Assembly (NCBI RefSeq): GCF_000015165.1
Contig: NC_009485.1
Span: forward strand, 6,467,501-6,531,500
Direction of reading: 5' to 3'
Origin: Bradyrhizobium sp. BTAi1
GTDB lineage: Bacteria > Pseudomonadota > Alphaproteobacteria > Rhizobiales > Xanthobacteraceae
Length of the DNA stretch: 64,000 bases
Positions 34,852 through 44,319 of this stretch are shown in pieces. Position numbers and translations under genes: made by a program. The notes beneath the pieces are model-generated. The model was not told the DNA's origin. It did no database searches and worked only from the letters and a program-made list of their open reading frames with translations. Position 1 is the stretch's first letter. Each line of letters opens with the position of its first letter.

Positions 34852-37800
34852 CGAGCTCCAGCGTGCTGAGCGAAACAGGGATCGAAATCGTGCAGCAGAC
34901 CCCGTCGGACGCGAATGTGTAGGAGGTTCTCGCGCTGAGCTGATAGGGCAACGCCTGCTCGATCAGTTCGCGCCCCTGTCCCGTGCCGACGGGTCCGGCG
35001 CCACGTGGCGGCATGTCGACGCCGCTTTCCCGCCACGCAATATTGAGCCACGGTTTTCCATCGGTGCCGTTGCGCTCCAGCGACCATTGCACCGAAAGCC
35101 GGCCCGCAGGTTGCGCGAGCGCACCATATTTGACGGCATTGGTCGCGAGCTCATGCAGCGCCATTGCGAGCATCTGCACGGTGGATGAGCGCAGCCGAAC
35201 GCCAGCGGGTCCGTCGAGCACGATCCGCTCGGATCCGCCGGCAACAGCCGAGAGCTCAGTGCGGATCAGATCATCGAAGGCGACCCGATCGTGCTCCCCG
35301 AGGCGGGACAGCAAGCCCTGGACGCGCGACAAAGCCTCGAGTCGATCGCGGAAGCGGACCCGAAAATCGGACAAATCGGTGCTGGCACGCGCGGTCTTGT
35401 CCGCCGTCGAGCGAACGACGCCCAGAAGATTGCGCGTGCGATGCTGCAGTTCGGCGACCAGCACCTTCTGCCGTTCCTCCCATTCGCGCCGCTCCGTCAT
35501 GTCGACCATCGCGCCGGTCATGCGGATCGGCTGCCCGGCCTCGTCGTAGAAGAAGCGCCCGCGTCCATACAGGTAGCGAATAACTCCGTCCGGATGCACG
35601 ACGCGAAACTCGCTGACAAACTCCTGGCGCGTCTGCATCGCCTGACGCAGCGCGGCCTCGGCCGCGGGGCGGTCCGCGGGATGGATCCGCGCCGTCCAGG
35701 CGTCATAGCTCGGCGTGACCTCGCCGACGCCGTAGCCTTCCATGCGGAAGTGCTCATCCGACCAGTAGACCTCGCCGGTGGTGACGTTCCAATCCCACAG
35801 GCCGAGCCGCCCGACTTCCACTGCGCTGCGCAGGCGCTCCTCGCTCTTGCGCAGCTCATGCTCGGCCTGCTTCTGTTCGGTGATCTCACGCGCGGTGCCG
35901 AACCACTCGACGATATCGCCGCTGCCGTCGAGCATCGGGATGGCGCGCGAATGCGCCCACCCCAGCGTGCCGTCGGCCCGTATGATGCGATGCTCCAGCT
36001 CGAAGATGCTCTTCGCCTCGATCGCGCGTGCGATCGCCGCCATCATCTGCGCCTGATCATCGGGATGAATGTATTTCGCGAGCCAGCGTTGGCTCGGAGC
36101 CAGGGTGTGAGGAACGAAATCCTTGCCCTGCAGATAGCGCATCTCCGTCCCGTCCGGACTCATCCGATAGACGATGTCCGAGCTGGCGGTCACGAAGGCA
36201 CGAAAGAGCTCCGCGCTGGCACGCAGGCTTTCAGTCGCCTCGGCGCGAAGCTGCGCCATCTTGAGATGCGCCTCGACGCGGGCGAGGAGCTCGCTGGCGC
36301 TGAACGGTTTGATCAGATAATCGTCCGCGCCGGCCTGCATGCCCTCGACGCGGCTCTCTTCGCCCGCGCGCGCGGACAACAGGATGATCGGAACGGTGCT
36401 GACCTTGGGATCGGCGCGCACGCGAGCGAGCAGTTGCATGCCATCGATCCGCGGCATCATCACATCCGACAGAACGAGATCAGGCTTGGCGCGGGCCATG
36501 GCGGCAAGCGCCGCCTCGCCGTCCCCGACCGTCTCGACCTCGTAACGCGCTTCGAGCAGCCGGCGAACGTAGTCCCGCATATCGGCATTGTCGTCGGCGA
36601 GAAGAATGCGTGCGCGAGCCCCGGTGCGGTCCTGCAAGGGCACATTCTGGACGACATCGGCAACGACATGAGCCTCGAGGGGCGACGCATCCGGCAGCCA
36701 GCGCAAGGCCTCCTCGATGAATGGCTGCGCGCCGAGCGGCCCGGTGTTCGGCGCCGCCTTGATCTGTTCGGCCGGCAGATGACTCTTGCCGCAGGGGATG
36801 CGGACCGTGAACGTGCTGCCCTGCCCGAGCGAACTCGTCACATCGACCGACCCGGCATGCAATCTTGCGAGCTCCTGCACCAGCGCGAGGCCGATCCCCG
36901 ATCCTTCATGCGTGCGGCCGCGGGCATCCGCGACACGATGGAAGCGCTCGAACAGCTTCGGCAGCTCATCTTGCGGAATCCCGGTCCCGGTGTCCCGGAT
37001 GCTGAGCTCGAAATTGCCTTGGGAAACAATCAGCCTGACCTCGATCTCGCCTGAAGAGGTGAACTTGAACGCGTTAGAGAGCAGATTGAGGACAATCTTC
37101 TCCCACATCTCCCGATCGACATAGGCCGGCTCCGGCAATGGCGGACAATCGACGATCAGCTTCAGGCCAGCGCTCTCGACCGCCGAGCGGAACACGCCGG
37201 CCAGATCGGCAGTCAAGCGTGCGAGGTCGGTCGGCGCATAGGCTCCCTGCGCTCGGCCGGCCTCGATACGGGAGAAATCCAACAGCGTGTTGACCAGCTT
37301 GAGCAGGCGCAGCGCATTACGCTGAGCGACCTCCAGTCGCTCTCGATCCTCCAGCGAGAGTGCCGGGGATCGCGTCAGGACATCCTCGAGCGGCCCCAGC
37401 ATCAGCGTCAGCGGGGTGCGAAACTCGTGGCTGACATTGGCAAAGAACTCGGTCTTCGCCCGATCGATCTCGGCGAGCGCCTTCGCGCGACGCCGCTCCT
37501 CTTCGTAGGCGAGCGTCTCGGCAAACGAGCTGGCGAGCTGCGTGGCCATCAACTCAAAGAAGCTCTGATGCTCGGCGTCGAGCGCACGGCGCGGATTGAC
37601 GCCGCAGATCAGAACCGCGGTGGCGCGCTCGCGCCCGGTCGCGACCGGCAAGGCCAGCGCCAGTTGCGGCGGCTCTGGCCAGACGCCGGCGGGGACAGAC
37701 ATGGTCGCATGATCGAGCGCGACGCGGATCGGCGCCGCGGCGCCCAAGGCGGCGCGGATCGGCCATGGCGAGCCGTCTGCGGCCGCGAGATCAATCTGCC

Positions 37801-38527
37801 ACGGAGCCATGCTGCTGCCGGGCTGCACACCGGCGGCGCCGAGCAGCCGCGCAGAGTGTCCATCCTCGCTCGGCTGATAGATCAGCGCAAAGGGGACATC
37901 ATGCCGGTTCTCCGCAAGAACCTCGGCGACCCCTTGACCAGCCTCTTGCAGGCTGTCGGCGCGCCCGCGTGCTGCCAGGTCGCGCAAGGTCCGCATGCGG
38001 CGCTCGCCCACCACTTTGGCAGTGGTCTCGATGACTGGCGTGAAAATCCCACCGACGCCGCCGCTCTCATCGCGAATCGGCGAATAAGAGAACGAGAAGT
38101 AGGTCTCCTCGAGGTAGCCGTGGCGGTCCATGAACAGCGGCAAATCGCGCGAGCGGGTCGCCTCGCCGCGGGCGATCACCTGCCGCAGCATCGGGCCGAT
38201 GACCTCCCAGATCTCGGGCCATACCGCACGGCCGGGAGCGCCGAGCGCGGCGGGATGTTTCTGCGAGCCGAGGATCGGACGGTACTCGTCGTTGTAGAGC
38301 ATGACGAGCTCGGGTCCCCACCAGATCAGGATCGGGAACGCACAGTCGAGGCAGGTGCTGACGGTGGTCCGCAGCGATTGGGGCCAGAACTCCGGCAGGC
38401 CGAGCGGCGTTCGGGACCAGTCATGGACGCGCATCAGCGCGCCCATCTCGCCGCCTCCCTGAAGGAAATCTGCTCCGGGCACGCTCGGCCGAAACGCGGC
38501 GCGCCCGGCGCCCGGATGCTCGTTCAC
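34838..38527 (-). CDS. Giant hybrid sensor with two kinases: PAS/GAF-HisKA-HATPase-REC-PAS-PAS-HWE
   Basis: 1229 residues, no clear membrane helix, so cytosolic. In order: PAS-like domain (about 45-170), GAF-like domain (180-345), HisKA with H367 in NVSHEFRTPLTLM, HATPase (N485; DTGTGIP at 512), receiver with D688 in LVLSDVMMPRIDG, two PAS domains (about 770-885 and 900-1015, each ending in a PAC-like motif), then an HWE kinase: H1029 in AELQHRTRNLLG, HELATNAVKYGA at 1125 and the W-x-E at 1165-1167. GTG start at 38527 with AAGGGG upstream. Both kinases retain their catalytic residues. The coupled single-domain regulator is the probable output or sink. Confidence 0.93.
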   Translation of the reverse strand: MNEHPGAGRAAFRPSVPGADFLQGGGEMGALMRVHDWSRTPLGLPEFWPQSLRTTVSTCLDCAFPILIWWGPELVMLYNDEYRPILGSQKHPAALGAPGRAVWPEIWEVIGPMLRQVIARGEATRSRDLPLFMDRHGYLEETYFSFSYSPIRDESGGVGGIFTPVIETTAKVVGERRMRTLRDLAARGRADSLQEAGQGVAEVLAENRHDVPFALIYQPSEDGHSARLLGAAGVQPGSSMAPWQIDLAAADGSPWPIRAALGAAAPIRVALDHATMSVPAGVWPEPPQLALALPVATGRERATAVLICGVNPRRALDAEHQSFFELMATQLASSFAETLAYEEERRRAKALAEIDRAKTEFFANVSHEFRTPLTLMLGPLEDVLTRSPALSLEDRERLEVAQRNALRLLKLVNTLLDFSRIEAGRAQGAYAPTDLARLTADLAGVFRSAVESAGLKLIVDCPPLPEPAYVDREMWEKIVLNLLSNAFKFTSSGEIEVRLIVSQGNFELSIRDTGTGIPQDELPKLFERFHRVADARGRTHEGSGIGLALVQELARLHAGSVDVTSSLGQGSTFTVRIPCGKSHLPAEQIKAAPNTGPLGAQPFIEEALRWLPDASPLEAHVVADVVQNVPLQDRTGARARILLADDNADMRDYVRRLLEARYEVETVGDGEAALAAMARAKPDLVLSDVMMPRIDGMQLLARVRADPKVSTVPIILLSARAGEESRVEGMQAGADDYLIKPFSASELLARVEAHLKMAQLRAEATESLRASAELFRAFVTASSDIVYRMSPDGTEMRYLQGKDFVPHTLAPSQRWLAKYIHPDDQAQMMAAIARAIEAKSIFELEHRIIRADGTLGWAHSRAIPMLDGSGDIVEWFGTAREITEQKQAEHELRKSEERLRSAVEVGRLGLWDWNVTTGEVYWSDEHFRMEGYGVGEVTPSYDAWTARIHPADRPAAEAALRQAMQTRQEFVSEFRVVHPDGVIRYLYGRGRFFYDEAGQPIRMTGAMVDMTERREWEERQKVLVAELQHRTRNLLGVVRSTADKTARASTDLSDFRVRFRDRLEALSRVQGLLSRLGEHDRVAFDDLIRTELSAVAGGSERIVLDGPAGVRLRSSTVQMLAMALHELATNAVKYGALAQPAGRLSVQWSLERNGTDGKPWLNIAWRESGVDMPPRGAGPVGTGQGRELIEQALPYQLSARTSYTFASDGVCCTISIPVSLSTLELDEHA

Positions 38528-38760
38528 ACGGTGCCCCTTTCAGCCGCAGCGTAGCGCGAACCGCAGCAGCACGCCAAGCGGGCGCTCTCCGCCACCAACA
38601 ATCCGTTCATCATCGAACTCGCTCGGCTTCAAGAAGTTCCCGGTTCGGGAACCATCCACAGGCACCATCGAATACGGGACAACCCGCTGCTGCGGCTCGA
38701 CGGGCTGGCTCGGGCTTGTTATGCGGCCCGTCCGCGAGATGCGCGTTTGAGTCGGGGCAC

Positions 38761-40275
38761 ATGACCATTGCGATCGAGATGGGGCAGACGGCGGCGGGAT
38801 CGCCTGCCGCCCTGGACCTCGAGGAACTGCTGGCGACCCGCCTCCTCGTCCAAGGCAATTCCGGCTCCGGCAAGTCGCACCTGCTGCGCCGGTTGCTGGA
38901 ACAGAGCGCGCCCTGGGTGCAGCAGACCATCATCGATCCCGAAGGCGATTTCGTCACCTTGGCCGAGCGCTTCGGCCATCTCGTGATCGAGGCCGAGGAC
39001 CACACCGAGCGCGCGCTGCAGGTGGCCGGCGAGCGGGCGCGCATTCATCGCGTCTCGACCGTGCTCAACCTCGAAGGTCTTGACGCGGAAAACCAGATGC
39101 GGCGCGCTGCGGCCTTCCTCAACGGCCTGTTCGAGATCGGTCGGGACCATTGGTACCCGATGCTGGTCGTCGTCGACGAAGCCCAGCTGTTCGCCCCCGC
39201 GGTGGCCGGCGAGGTCTCCGACGAGGCGCGCAAGGCCTCGCTCGGCGCCATGACCAACCTGATGTGCCGCGGCCGCAAGCGCGGGCTGGCCGGGGTGATC
39301 GCGACGCAGCGGCTGGCCAAGCTCGCCAAGAACGTCGCGGCCGAGGCCTCGAACTTCCTGATGGGCCGCACCTTCCTCGACATCGACATGGCCCGCGCCG
39401 CCGACCTGCTCGGCATGGAGCGGCGCCAGGCCGAGGCGTTCCGCGACCTCGAGCGCGGCCAGTTCATGGCGCTCGGTCCCGCACTGTCACGCCGGCCGCT
39501 CGGCCTGCGCATCGGCCCGACCGAGACCAAGCCGCGCAACGCGACGCCGCGGCTGACGCCGCTGCCGGAGGCCTCGCTCGAGGACGCCCGCGCCGTCATC
39601 CTGGCGGCGCCGCCGCCCGAGACCACCGCGCGTCCGCAGCGCAAGCCGCAGCCCGAGCTGCTCGACCAGCTGATCGCGGCGAAGTCCGCCGCGCTCGAGT
39701 TCCGGCCCGAGCCGCCGGCCCCGGAGGTCAGCGAGGAGGAGCTCGCCGAGCGCCGGGCCCGCGTCGAGCGCGTGCTGCGCGCGGTGCTGGCCGAGCCCGA
39801 CGCCGGCTTCCGCGCCGTCGGCGTACTCTACCAGGAATTCGTCGTCCGCTGCCGCATCGAGGGACTCGGCACCGCCGTGCCCGATCTCAATGACTTCCGC
39901 CGCATGCTGACCCGCGCCCGCGCCGGCCTCGGCGGCGACGAAACGGCCGACGACGCCGGCTGGCAGGACGTCACCTTGCGCGCCTCGCTGCTGCCTGAGG
40001 ACATGCAGGGCGTTTTCATGATGATCGCCCGCGCTGCCAAGGACGGCCGCCCGTGCCCGAGCGACGCCGCGATCGCCCGCGCCTATGGCTCGCATTCGCT
40101 GCGCCGGGCCCAGCGCCTGCTGACCTATATCGAGGACCAGGGCCTCATCGTCTGCCAGCTCGACGGCGCCGGCCGCCGCATCGTCACTCTGGTCGAGCTC
40201 GCCTGGGCAACAGCGCCCGGCGATCCCAATGCCGCCGACGATCCGGCCGCCGAAGGCCTCGTCGCCTCGTCGTGA
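38761..40275 (+). CDS. HerA/FtsK-like ATP-binding protein (DUF87/DUF853 type)
   Basis: 504 residues. Walker A LVQGNSGSGKSHLLRRLL near the N-terminus and Walker B PMLVVVDEAQLFAP, followed by LMCRGRKRGLAGVIATQRLAKL, the arginine-finger/RecA-core pattern of the HerA-type DNA translocases. The C-terminal half is a Pro/Glu-rich linker and a winged-helix-like region (RRAQRLLTYIEDQGLIVCQL). No NurA nuclease or other partner gene is adjacent, so it is an orphan. Role in DNA processing is inference from the fold. Confidence 0.88.
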   Translation: MTIAIEMGQTAAGSPAALDLEELLATRLLVQGNSGSGKSHLLRRLLEQSAPWVQQTIIDPEGDFVTLAERFGHLVIEAEDHTERALQVAGERARIHRVSTVLNLEGLDAENQMRRAAAFLNGLFEIGRDHWYPMLVVVDEAQLFAPAVAGEVSDEARKASLGAMTNLMCRGRKRGLAGVIATQRLAKLAKNVAAEASNFLMGRTFLDIDMARAADLLGMERRQAEAFRDLERGQFMALGPALSRRPLGLRIGPTETKPRNATPRLTPLPEASLEDARAVILAAPPPETTARPQRKPQPELLDQLIAAKSAALEFRPEPPAPEVSEEELAERRARVERVLRAVLAEPDAGFRAVGVLYQEFVVRCRIEGLGTAVPDLNDFRRMLTRARAGLGGDETADDAGWQDVTLRASLLPEDMQGVFMMIARAAKDGRPCPSDAAIARAYGSHSLRRAQRLLTYIEDQGLIVCQLDGAGRRIVTLVELAWATAPGDPNAADDPAAEGLVASS

Positions 40276-40305
40276 GGATGCGCCCGGATCGCTCCGGGCG
40301 CATCC
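40276..40305. terminator. Perfect 13-bp hairpin between convergent genes
   Basis: GGATGCGCCCGGA (40276-40288), loop TCGC, TCCGGGCGCATCC (40293-40305), immediately after the HerA-like stop codon and 15 bases from the phospholipase stop. No T tract, but position and stability suggest bidirectional termination. Confidence 0.6.
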
Positions 40306-40320
40306 CGATGTCGTCGCCGA

Positions 40321-42450
40321 TCAGGTCGCGGCGATCCGGCCCATCGCCGGATCGCTGATGCTCGGGCGGCCATTCTCGACGTGACCCGCGAGCTGCCAGT
40401 TGAAGTTGGCATCGCTGTCGGTGGTCACCGCAAGGTCATACCAGCCATGGGTCTGGTGCAGACCGATCTGCGTCTCCAGCCGCTGGCCACGCTGCAGGCG
40501 GTGCCGTTCGCTGCGTCCGGTGTAATTGTCGGTCAGCGTCACCACGCAGCTCGCGCCCTTGTTGGTCAGCGCGATCGCCAGGCTGCGGGCGCCGTCACCA
40601 TACTCCCAATCGCAGAGATGAACGGTGTCGACATCAACCAGCGCGGCCGTGCTGGCAACACCGCCCTTGAAGTGGCGGAAGAAGCCGTTCGGCCCGTACA
40701 CCGACAGGTCATACTGTCCGGCGCTCGCCGCGAGGTCCCAGACGCCATACAGCGACTTGCCGGCCTCGACCGTGTAGCTCCACGGACCGGTCGCGGTGTT
40801 GCCGGAGCGGACCTGGAAGCAGACGCCCGCCTGCCCCGGATTGACGAAGCGGATTCCGAACTTCTTCTGCGCCGCGTCGGCATCGCCGTCGACACGGAGA
40901 TCGTAAGGCAGTGGGCGCGCCGGGCGAATGCCCGGCTCCTGCTGCGGCAGCGCCTGCTTGGCCGGCGGCACCGGGTGATAGTCGTCGAAGCGGGTGCCCG
41001 AGGTGATGTCGGCCACCGGCGGCTTGTAGCCGGCCGTGCTCGGCAGCGGCGCGAGGCCCTCGTTCGGCGAGGTGAAGTTGAATGCCGAGGTGAGATCGCC
41101 GCAGACGGCGCGGCGCCACGCCGGGATGTTGGTCTCGAACAGATCGCGCGCCTTGTGATGGAAGCGGCGCTCGATGAAGCGGATCACCGAGGTGTGGTCG
41201 AACACCTGCGAGCACACATAGCCACCGCGCGACCACGGCGACACCACCATCATCGGCACACGCACGCCCAGGCCGTAGGGACCCGCGACATGACTGCCGT
41301 CACCGGCGAACAGATCGGTGCTGACGTCGACGGTCGACTGTCCCCAGGCCTGCGACATCGCCGGATACGGACCGACGACGTGATCGAAGAAGCCGCCGCC
41401 CTCATCGTAGTTGATGAGCAGCACGGTCTTGCTCCACAGCTCCGGATTCGAGGTCAGGATGTCCAGCACCTTGGAAATGTACCAGGCGCCCGGCCCCGGC
41501 AGCCAGTTCGGATGCTCGCTGAACGCCTCGGGGGCTGCGATCCACGACACCTGCGGCAGCGTGCCGTTGCGCACATCGTTGCGCAGCCCGTCGAACAGAT
41601 TCTCGAACGTGCCGCCCTTGGCGATGTTGCTGCCACGCAGCGCCTTCTCATACAGCGGGCTGCCCGGCTGCGCGTTCTGATATTGGTGGAAGTACAGCAG
41701 CGAATTGTCGCCGTAATTGCCGATCCACGGATTCGCCGTCCAGCCCCAGGAGCCGGCGGCATCCAGCCCCGTGCCGATGTCCTGATAGACCTTCCAGGAG
41801 ATGCCGGCCTTCTCGAGCCGCTCCGGGAACGTGGTCCAGTCGTAACCCGCCTCGGCATTGGTGATGACCGGACCGCCATTCTTGCCGTCATTGCCGTCCC
41901 AGCCGGTCCACAAATAATAGCGGTTCGGATCGGTCGGTCCCATCACCGAGCAGAAATACTGATCGCAGATCGTGAATGCGTCGGCGAGTGCGTAGTGCCA
42001 GGGCAGATCCTGCCGGTTCATGCAGGTCATCGTCGTGGTGCCCTTATTGGCGATCCACTTGTCGTAATTGCCGTTGTTCCAGGCCTTCTGGCCGTCGTTC
42101 CAGCCATGGGCGACGTCCTCGACATAGACCGAACCGGCATTGTCGACCCGGAACGGCATGACCGATCCGGTGCCGTTCGGCTGCTGCCAGACCGGATTGC
42201 CATTCGGCAGCTTGACGGCGCGCGGATCGTTGAAGCCACGCACGCCACGCATCGCGCCGAAATAATGGTCGAACGCGCGGTTCTCCTGCATCAGCACCAC
42301 GATGTGCTTGACGTCCTCGATGCTGCCATGGCGATTGAAGGCCGGAATGGCATGGGCCCGCTCGATGCTCTGGCTGAGCGCCGCAGTGGCGGCCGACGCA
42401 CCCAGCAGCCGCAAGAACTCGCGCCGGTTATGCGCGATCGTGTTCGACAT
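40321..42450 (-). CDS. Tat-exported phosphocholine-specific phospholipase C (PlcN/AcpA superfamily)
   Basis: 709 residues. The N-terminus has a twin-arginine signal (NRREFLRLLGASAATAA). The catalytic phosphoesterase domain (about 35-470) shows HIVVLMQENRAFDHYFG, MGPTDPNRYYLWTG, LLINYDEGGGFFDHV and GVRVPMMVVSPWSRGG, and two C-terminal DUF756 domains follow (about 505-600 and 615-700, with GNTATGPWSYTVEAGKSL and LTDNYTGRSERHRLQRGQ). These identify the bacterial phosphatidylcholine phospholipase C family. It could recycle host or own phosphatidylcholine for phosphate. ATG 42450 follows GGGGAG. The long open frame upstream is antisense to the next gene and is not part of it. Confidence 0.93.
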   Translation of the reverse strand: MSNTIAHNRREFLRLLGASAATAALSQSIERAHAIPAFNRHGSIEDVKHIVVLMQENRAFDHYFGAMRGVRGFNDPRAVKLPNGNPVWQQPNGTGSVMPFRVDNAGSVYVEDVAHGWNDGQKAWNNGNYDKWIANKGTTTMTCMNRQDLPWHYALADAFTICDQYFCSVMGPTDPNRYYLWTGWDGNDGKNGGPVITNAEAGYDWTTFPERLEKAGISWKVYQDIGTGLDAAGSWGWTANPWIGNYGDNSLLYFHQYQNAQPGSPLYEKALRGSNIAKGGTFENLFDGLRNDVRNGTLPQVSWIAAPEAFSEHPNWLPGPGAWYISKVLDILTSNPELWSKTVLLINYDEGGGFFDHVVGPYPAMSQAWGQSTVDVSTDLFAGDGSHVAGPYGLGVRVPMMVVSPWSRGGYVCSQVFDHTSVIRFIERRFHHKARDLFETNIPAWRRAVCGDLTSAFNFTSPNEGLAPLPSTAGYKPPVADITSGTRFDDYHPVPPAKQALPQQEPGIRPARPLPYDLRVDGDADAAQKKFGIRFVNPGQAGVCFQVRSGNTATGPWSYTVEAGKSLYGVWDLAASAGQYDLSVYGPNGFFRHFKGGVASTAALVDVDTVHLCDWEYGDGARSLAIALTNKGASCVVTLTDNYTGRSERHRLQRGQRLETQIGLHQTHGWYDLAVTTDSDANFNWQLAGHVENGRPSISDPAMGRIAAT

Positions 42451-42726
42451 CTCGTTCACTCCCCTGGTGATGACGATGTCGAGCGACTTAGGTCGGCGCG
42501 TTAACAGCGGCGTGACCGCTTGGTTAAGGATGTGTTGCAGGGTTTTGACAGTTGCTGCGGGAGCGGCGCTCGCCCTTGCCTGCCGCGGCCTGGCCGGCCG
42601 TCGTCCACCCCCCGCCATTGCCCTTGCGCCAGAGCCGAAAAGCTGAATGATCCGTTTGGTTTGGGGCGGTGACGAGCCCGGTTGGCGAGCGGTTCGGCGC
42701 CCTGCTTTGTTGAGGATGGTCTGCAC

Positions 42727-44319
42727 ATGCCGACGTTCACGCCGCTGACGGCGCGCGTACTGGGCGAACCGGGATCGATCTGGCTGCAAGCCTTCTCCCA
42801 TGCCGTCATCGCCTGCACCTTCTTCACCATCGCCTTCGTGATCGGCCTGTTCGTGTGGCGGCGCTGGCGCGATGTGATGTTCCGGATCGTCGTCGCCGGC
42901 CTCGCCGGCTACGCGGCGATCTGCGGTGTTGGCCGGCTGGTGGCCCTTGTCGGCCTGTGGGTCCCGGTGTCGCCCGTGGAGACCGCGGTCGATGCGCTGC
43001 AGGCGCTGATGTCGTTCGGCGTCATCGCCACGATGCTCAAGATGTTGCCGCAATTGCTGGTGCTGCCGACCCGCATCACGTTGCAAAAGGCCTATGACCA
43101 GCTCGAAGAAGAGATCCGGCAGCGCCGCGCCGCCGAGGCGATGGTGCGGCGTTTCCAGGAAATCGAGGCCAACGAGGCCCAGGTCCGCCAGGCGCAGAAG
43201 ATGGAGGCGATCGGCCAGCTCACCGGTGGGGTGGCGCACGATTTCAACAATATCCTGACCGTCATCACCGGGACGATCGAGATTCTCGCCGATGCGGTCA
43301 AGGACCGGCCGCAGCTCGCCAGCATCGCCAACATGATCAGCGCCGCCGCCGAGCGCGGCGCCGACCTCACCCGGCATCTCCTGGCATTCTCGCGCCGGCA
43401 GCCGCTGCAGCCGCGGGCAACCGACATCAATGCGCTGGTGGTCGACGCCGCCCGCCTGCTGCGTCCGACCCTTGGCGAGCAGATCGAAATCGAATCCATG
43501 CTGGCGCATGACAGCGCCCCGGCGCTGATCGACCCGAGCCAGCTCTCCACCGCGATTCTCAATCTCGCGCTGAATGCGCGCGATGCCATGCCCGATGGCG
43601 GCAAGCTGACCTTGGAAACCAAGAACGTCGTCCTGGACGAGGACTATGCCCGTCTCAACAACGACGTGAAGCCCGGGAACTACGTGATGATCGCGGTCAG
43701 CGACACCGGCCAGGGCATTCCGCCGGCGCTGATGGACAAGGTGTTCGAGCCGTTCTTCACCACCAAGGACGCGGGCAAGGGATCGGGCCTCGGGCTCAGC
43801 ATGGTGTACGGCTTCGTCAAACAGTCCAACGGTCACGTCAAGATCTACAGCGAGCCGGACCATGGCACGACCGTCAAGCTCTATCTGCCGCGGGCGGCCG
43901 AGGCGCCCGTGCTGCCGGTGGCCGACACCGGACGGCCCGCCGTCGCGCGGGGCGACGAGACCATCCTGGTGGTCGAGGACGACGCATTGGTGCGCGACTA
44001 TGTCGTCGCGCAGGTGCGGCGGCTGGGCTATCGCACCCTTTCGGCCAGCAATGCCGTGGAAGGCCTTGCGCTGATCGACAATCCCGAGCGCATCGACCTC
44101 TTGTTCACCGACGTGATCATACCCGGCGGCATGAACGGCCGCCAGCTCGCGCTCGAGGCCGAGAAGCGGCGGCCCGGGCTGAAGGTGCTGTACACGTCGG
44201 GCTACACGGAAAATGCGATCGTGCATCACGGGCGTCTCGATGCCGACGTGCTGCTGCTCGCCAAGCCGTATCTCAGCGCCGATCTCGCGCGCATGATCCG
44301 CACGGCGCTGGAAGCGTAG
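42727..44319 (+). CDS. Membrane hybrid histidine kinase
   Basis: 530 residues. Two or three N-terminal transmembrane helices (about 20-43, 50-72 and 88-112), a coiled linker (QLEEEIRQRRAAEAMVRRF), HisKA with H171 in GGVAHDFNNILTV, HATPase with NARDAMPDGG and SDTGQGIP at about 326, and a C-terminal receiver with D462 in LLFTDVIIPGG. The HDFNN type is common in alphaproteobacterial sensor kinases. No cognate regulator is adjacent. ATG 42727 has GAGGATGG upstream. Confidence 0.92.
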   Translation: MPTFTPLTARVLGEPGSIWLQAFSHAVIACTFFTIAFVIGLFVWRRWRDVMFRIVVAGLAGYAAICGVGRLVALVGLWVPVSPVETAVDALQALMSFGVIATMLKMLPQLLVLPTRITLQKAYDQLEEEIRQRRAAEAMVRRFQEIEANEAQVRQAQKMEAIGQLTGGVAHDFNNILTVITGTIEILADAVKDRPQLASIANMISAAAERGADLTRHLLAFSRRQPLQPRATDINALVVDAARLLRPTLGEQIEIESMLAHDSAPALIDPSQLSTAILNLALNARDAMPDGGKLTLETKNVVLDEDYARLNNDVKPGNYVMIAVSDTGQGIPPALMDKVFEPFFTTKDAGKGSGLGLSMVYGFVKQSNGHVKIYSEPDHGTTVKLYLPRAAEAPVLPVADTGRPAVARGDETILVVEDDALVRDYVVAQVRRLGYRTLSASNAVEGLALIDNPERIDLLFTDVIIPGGMNGRQLALEAEKRRPGLKVLYTSGYTENAIVHHGRLDADVLLLAKPYLSADLARMIRTALEA

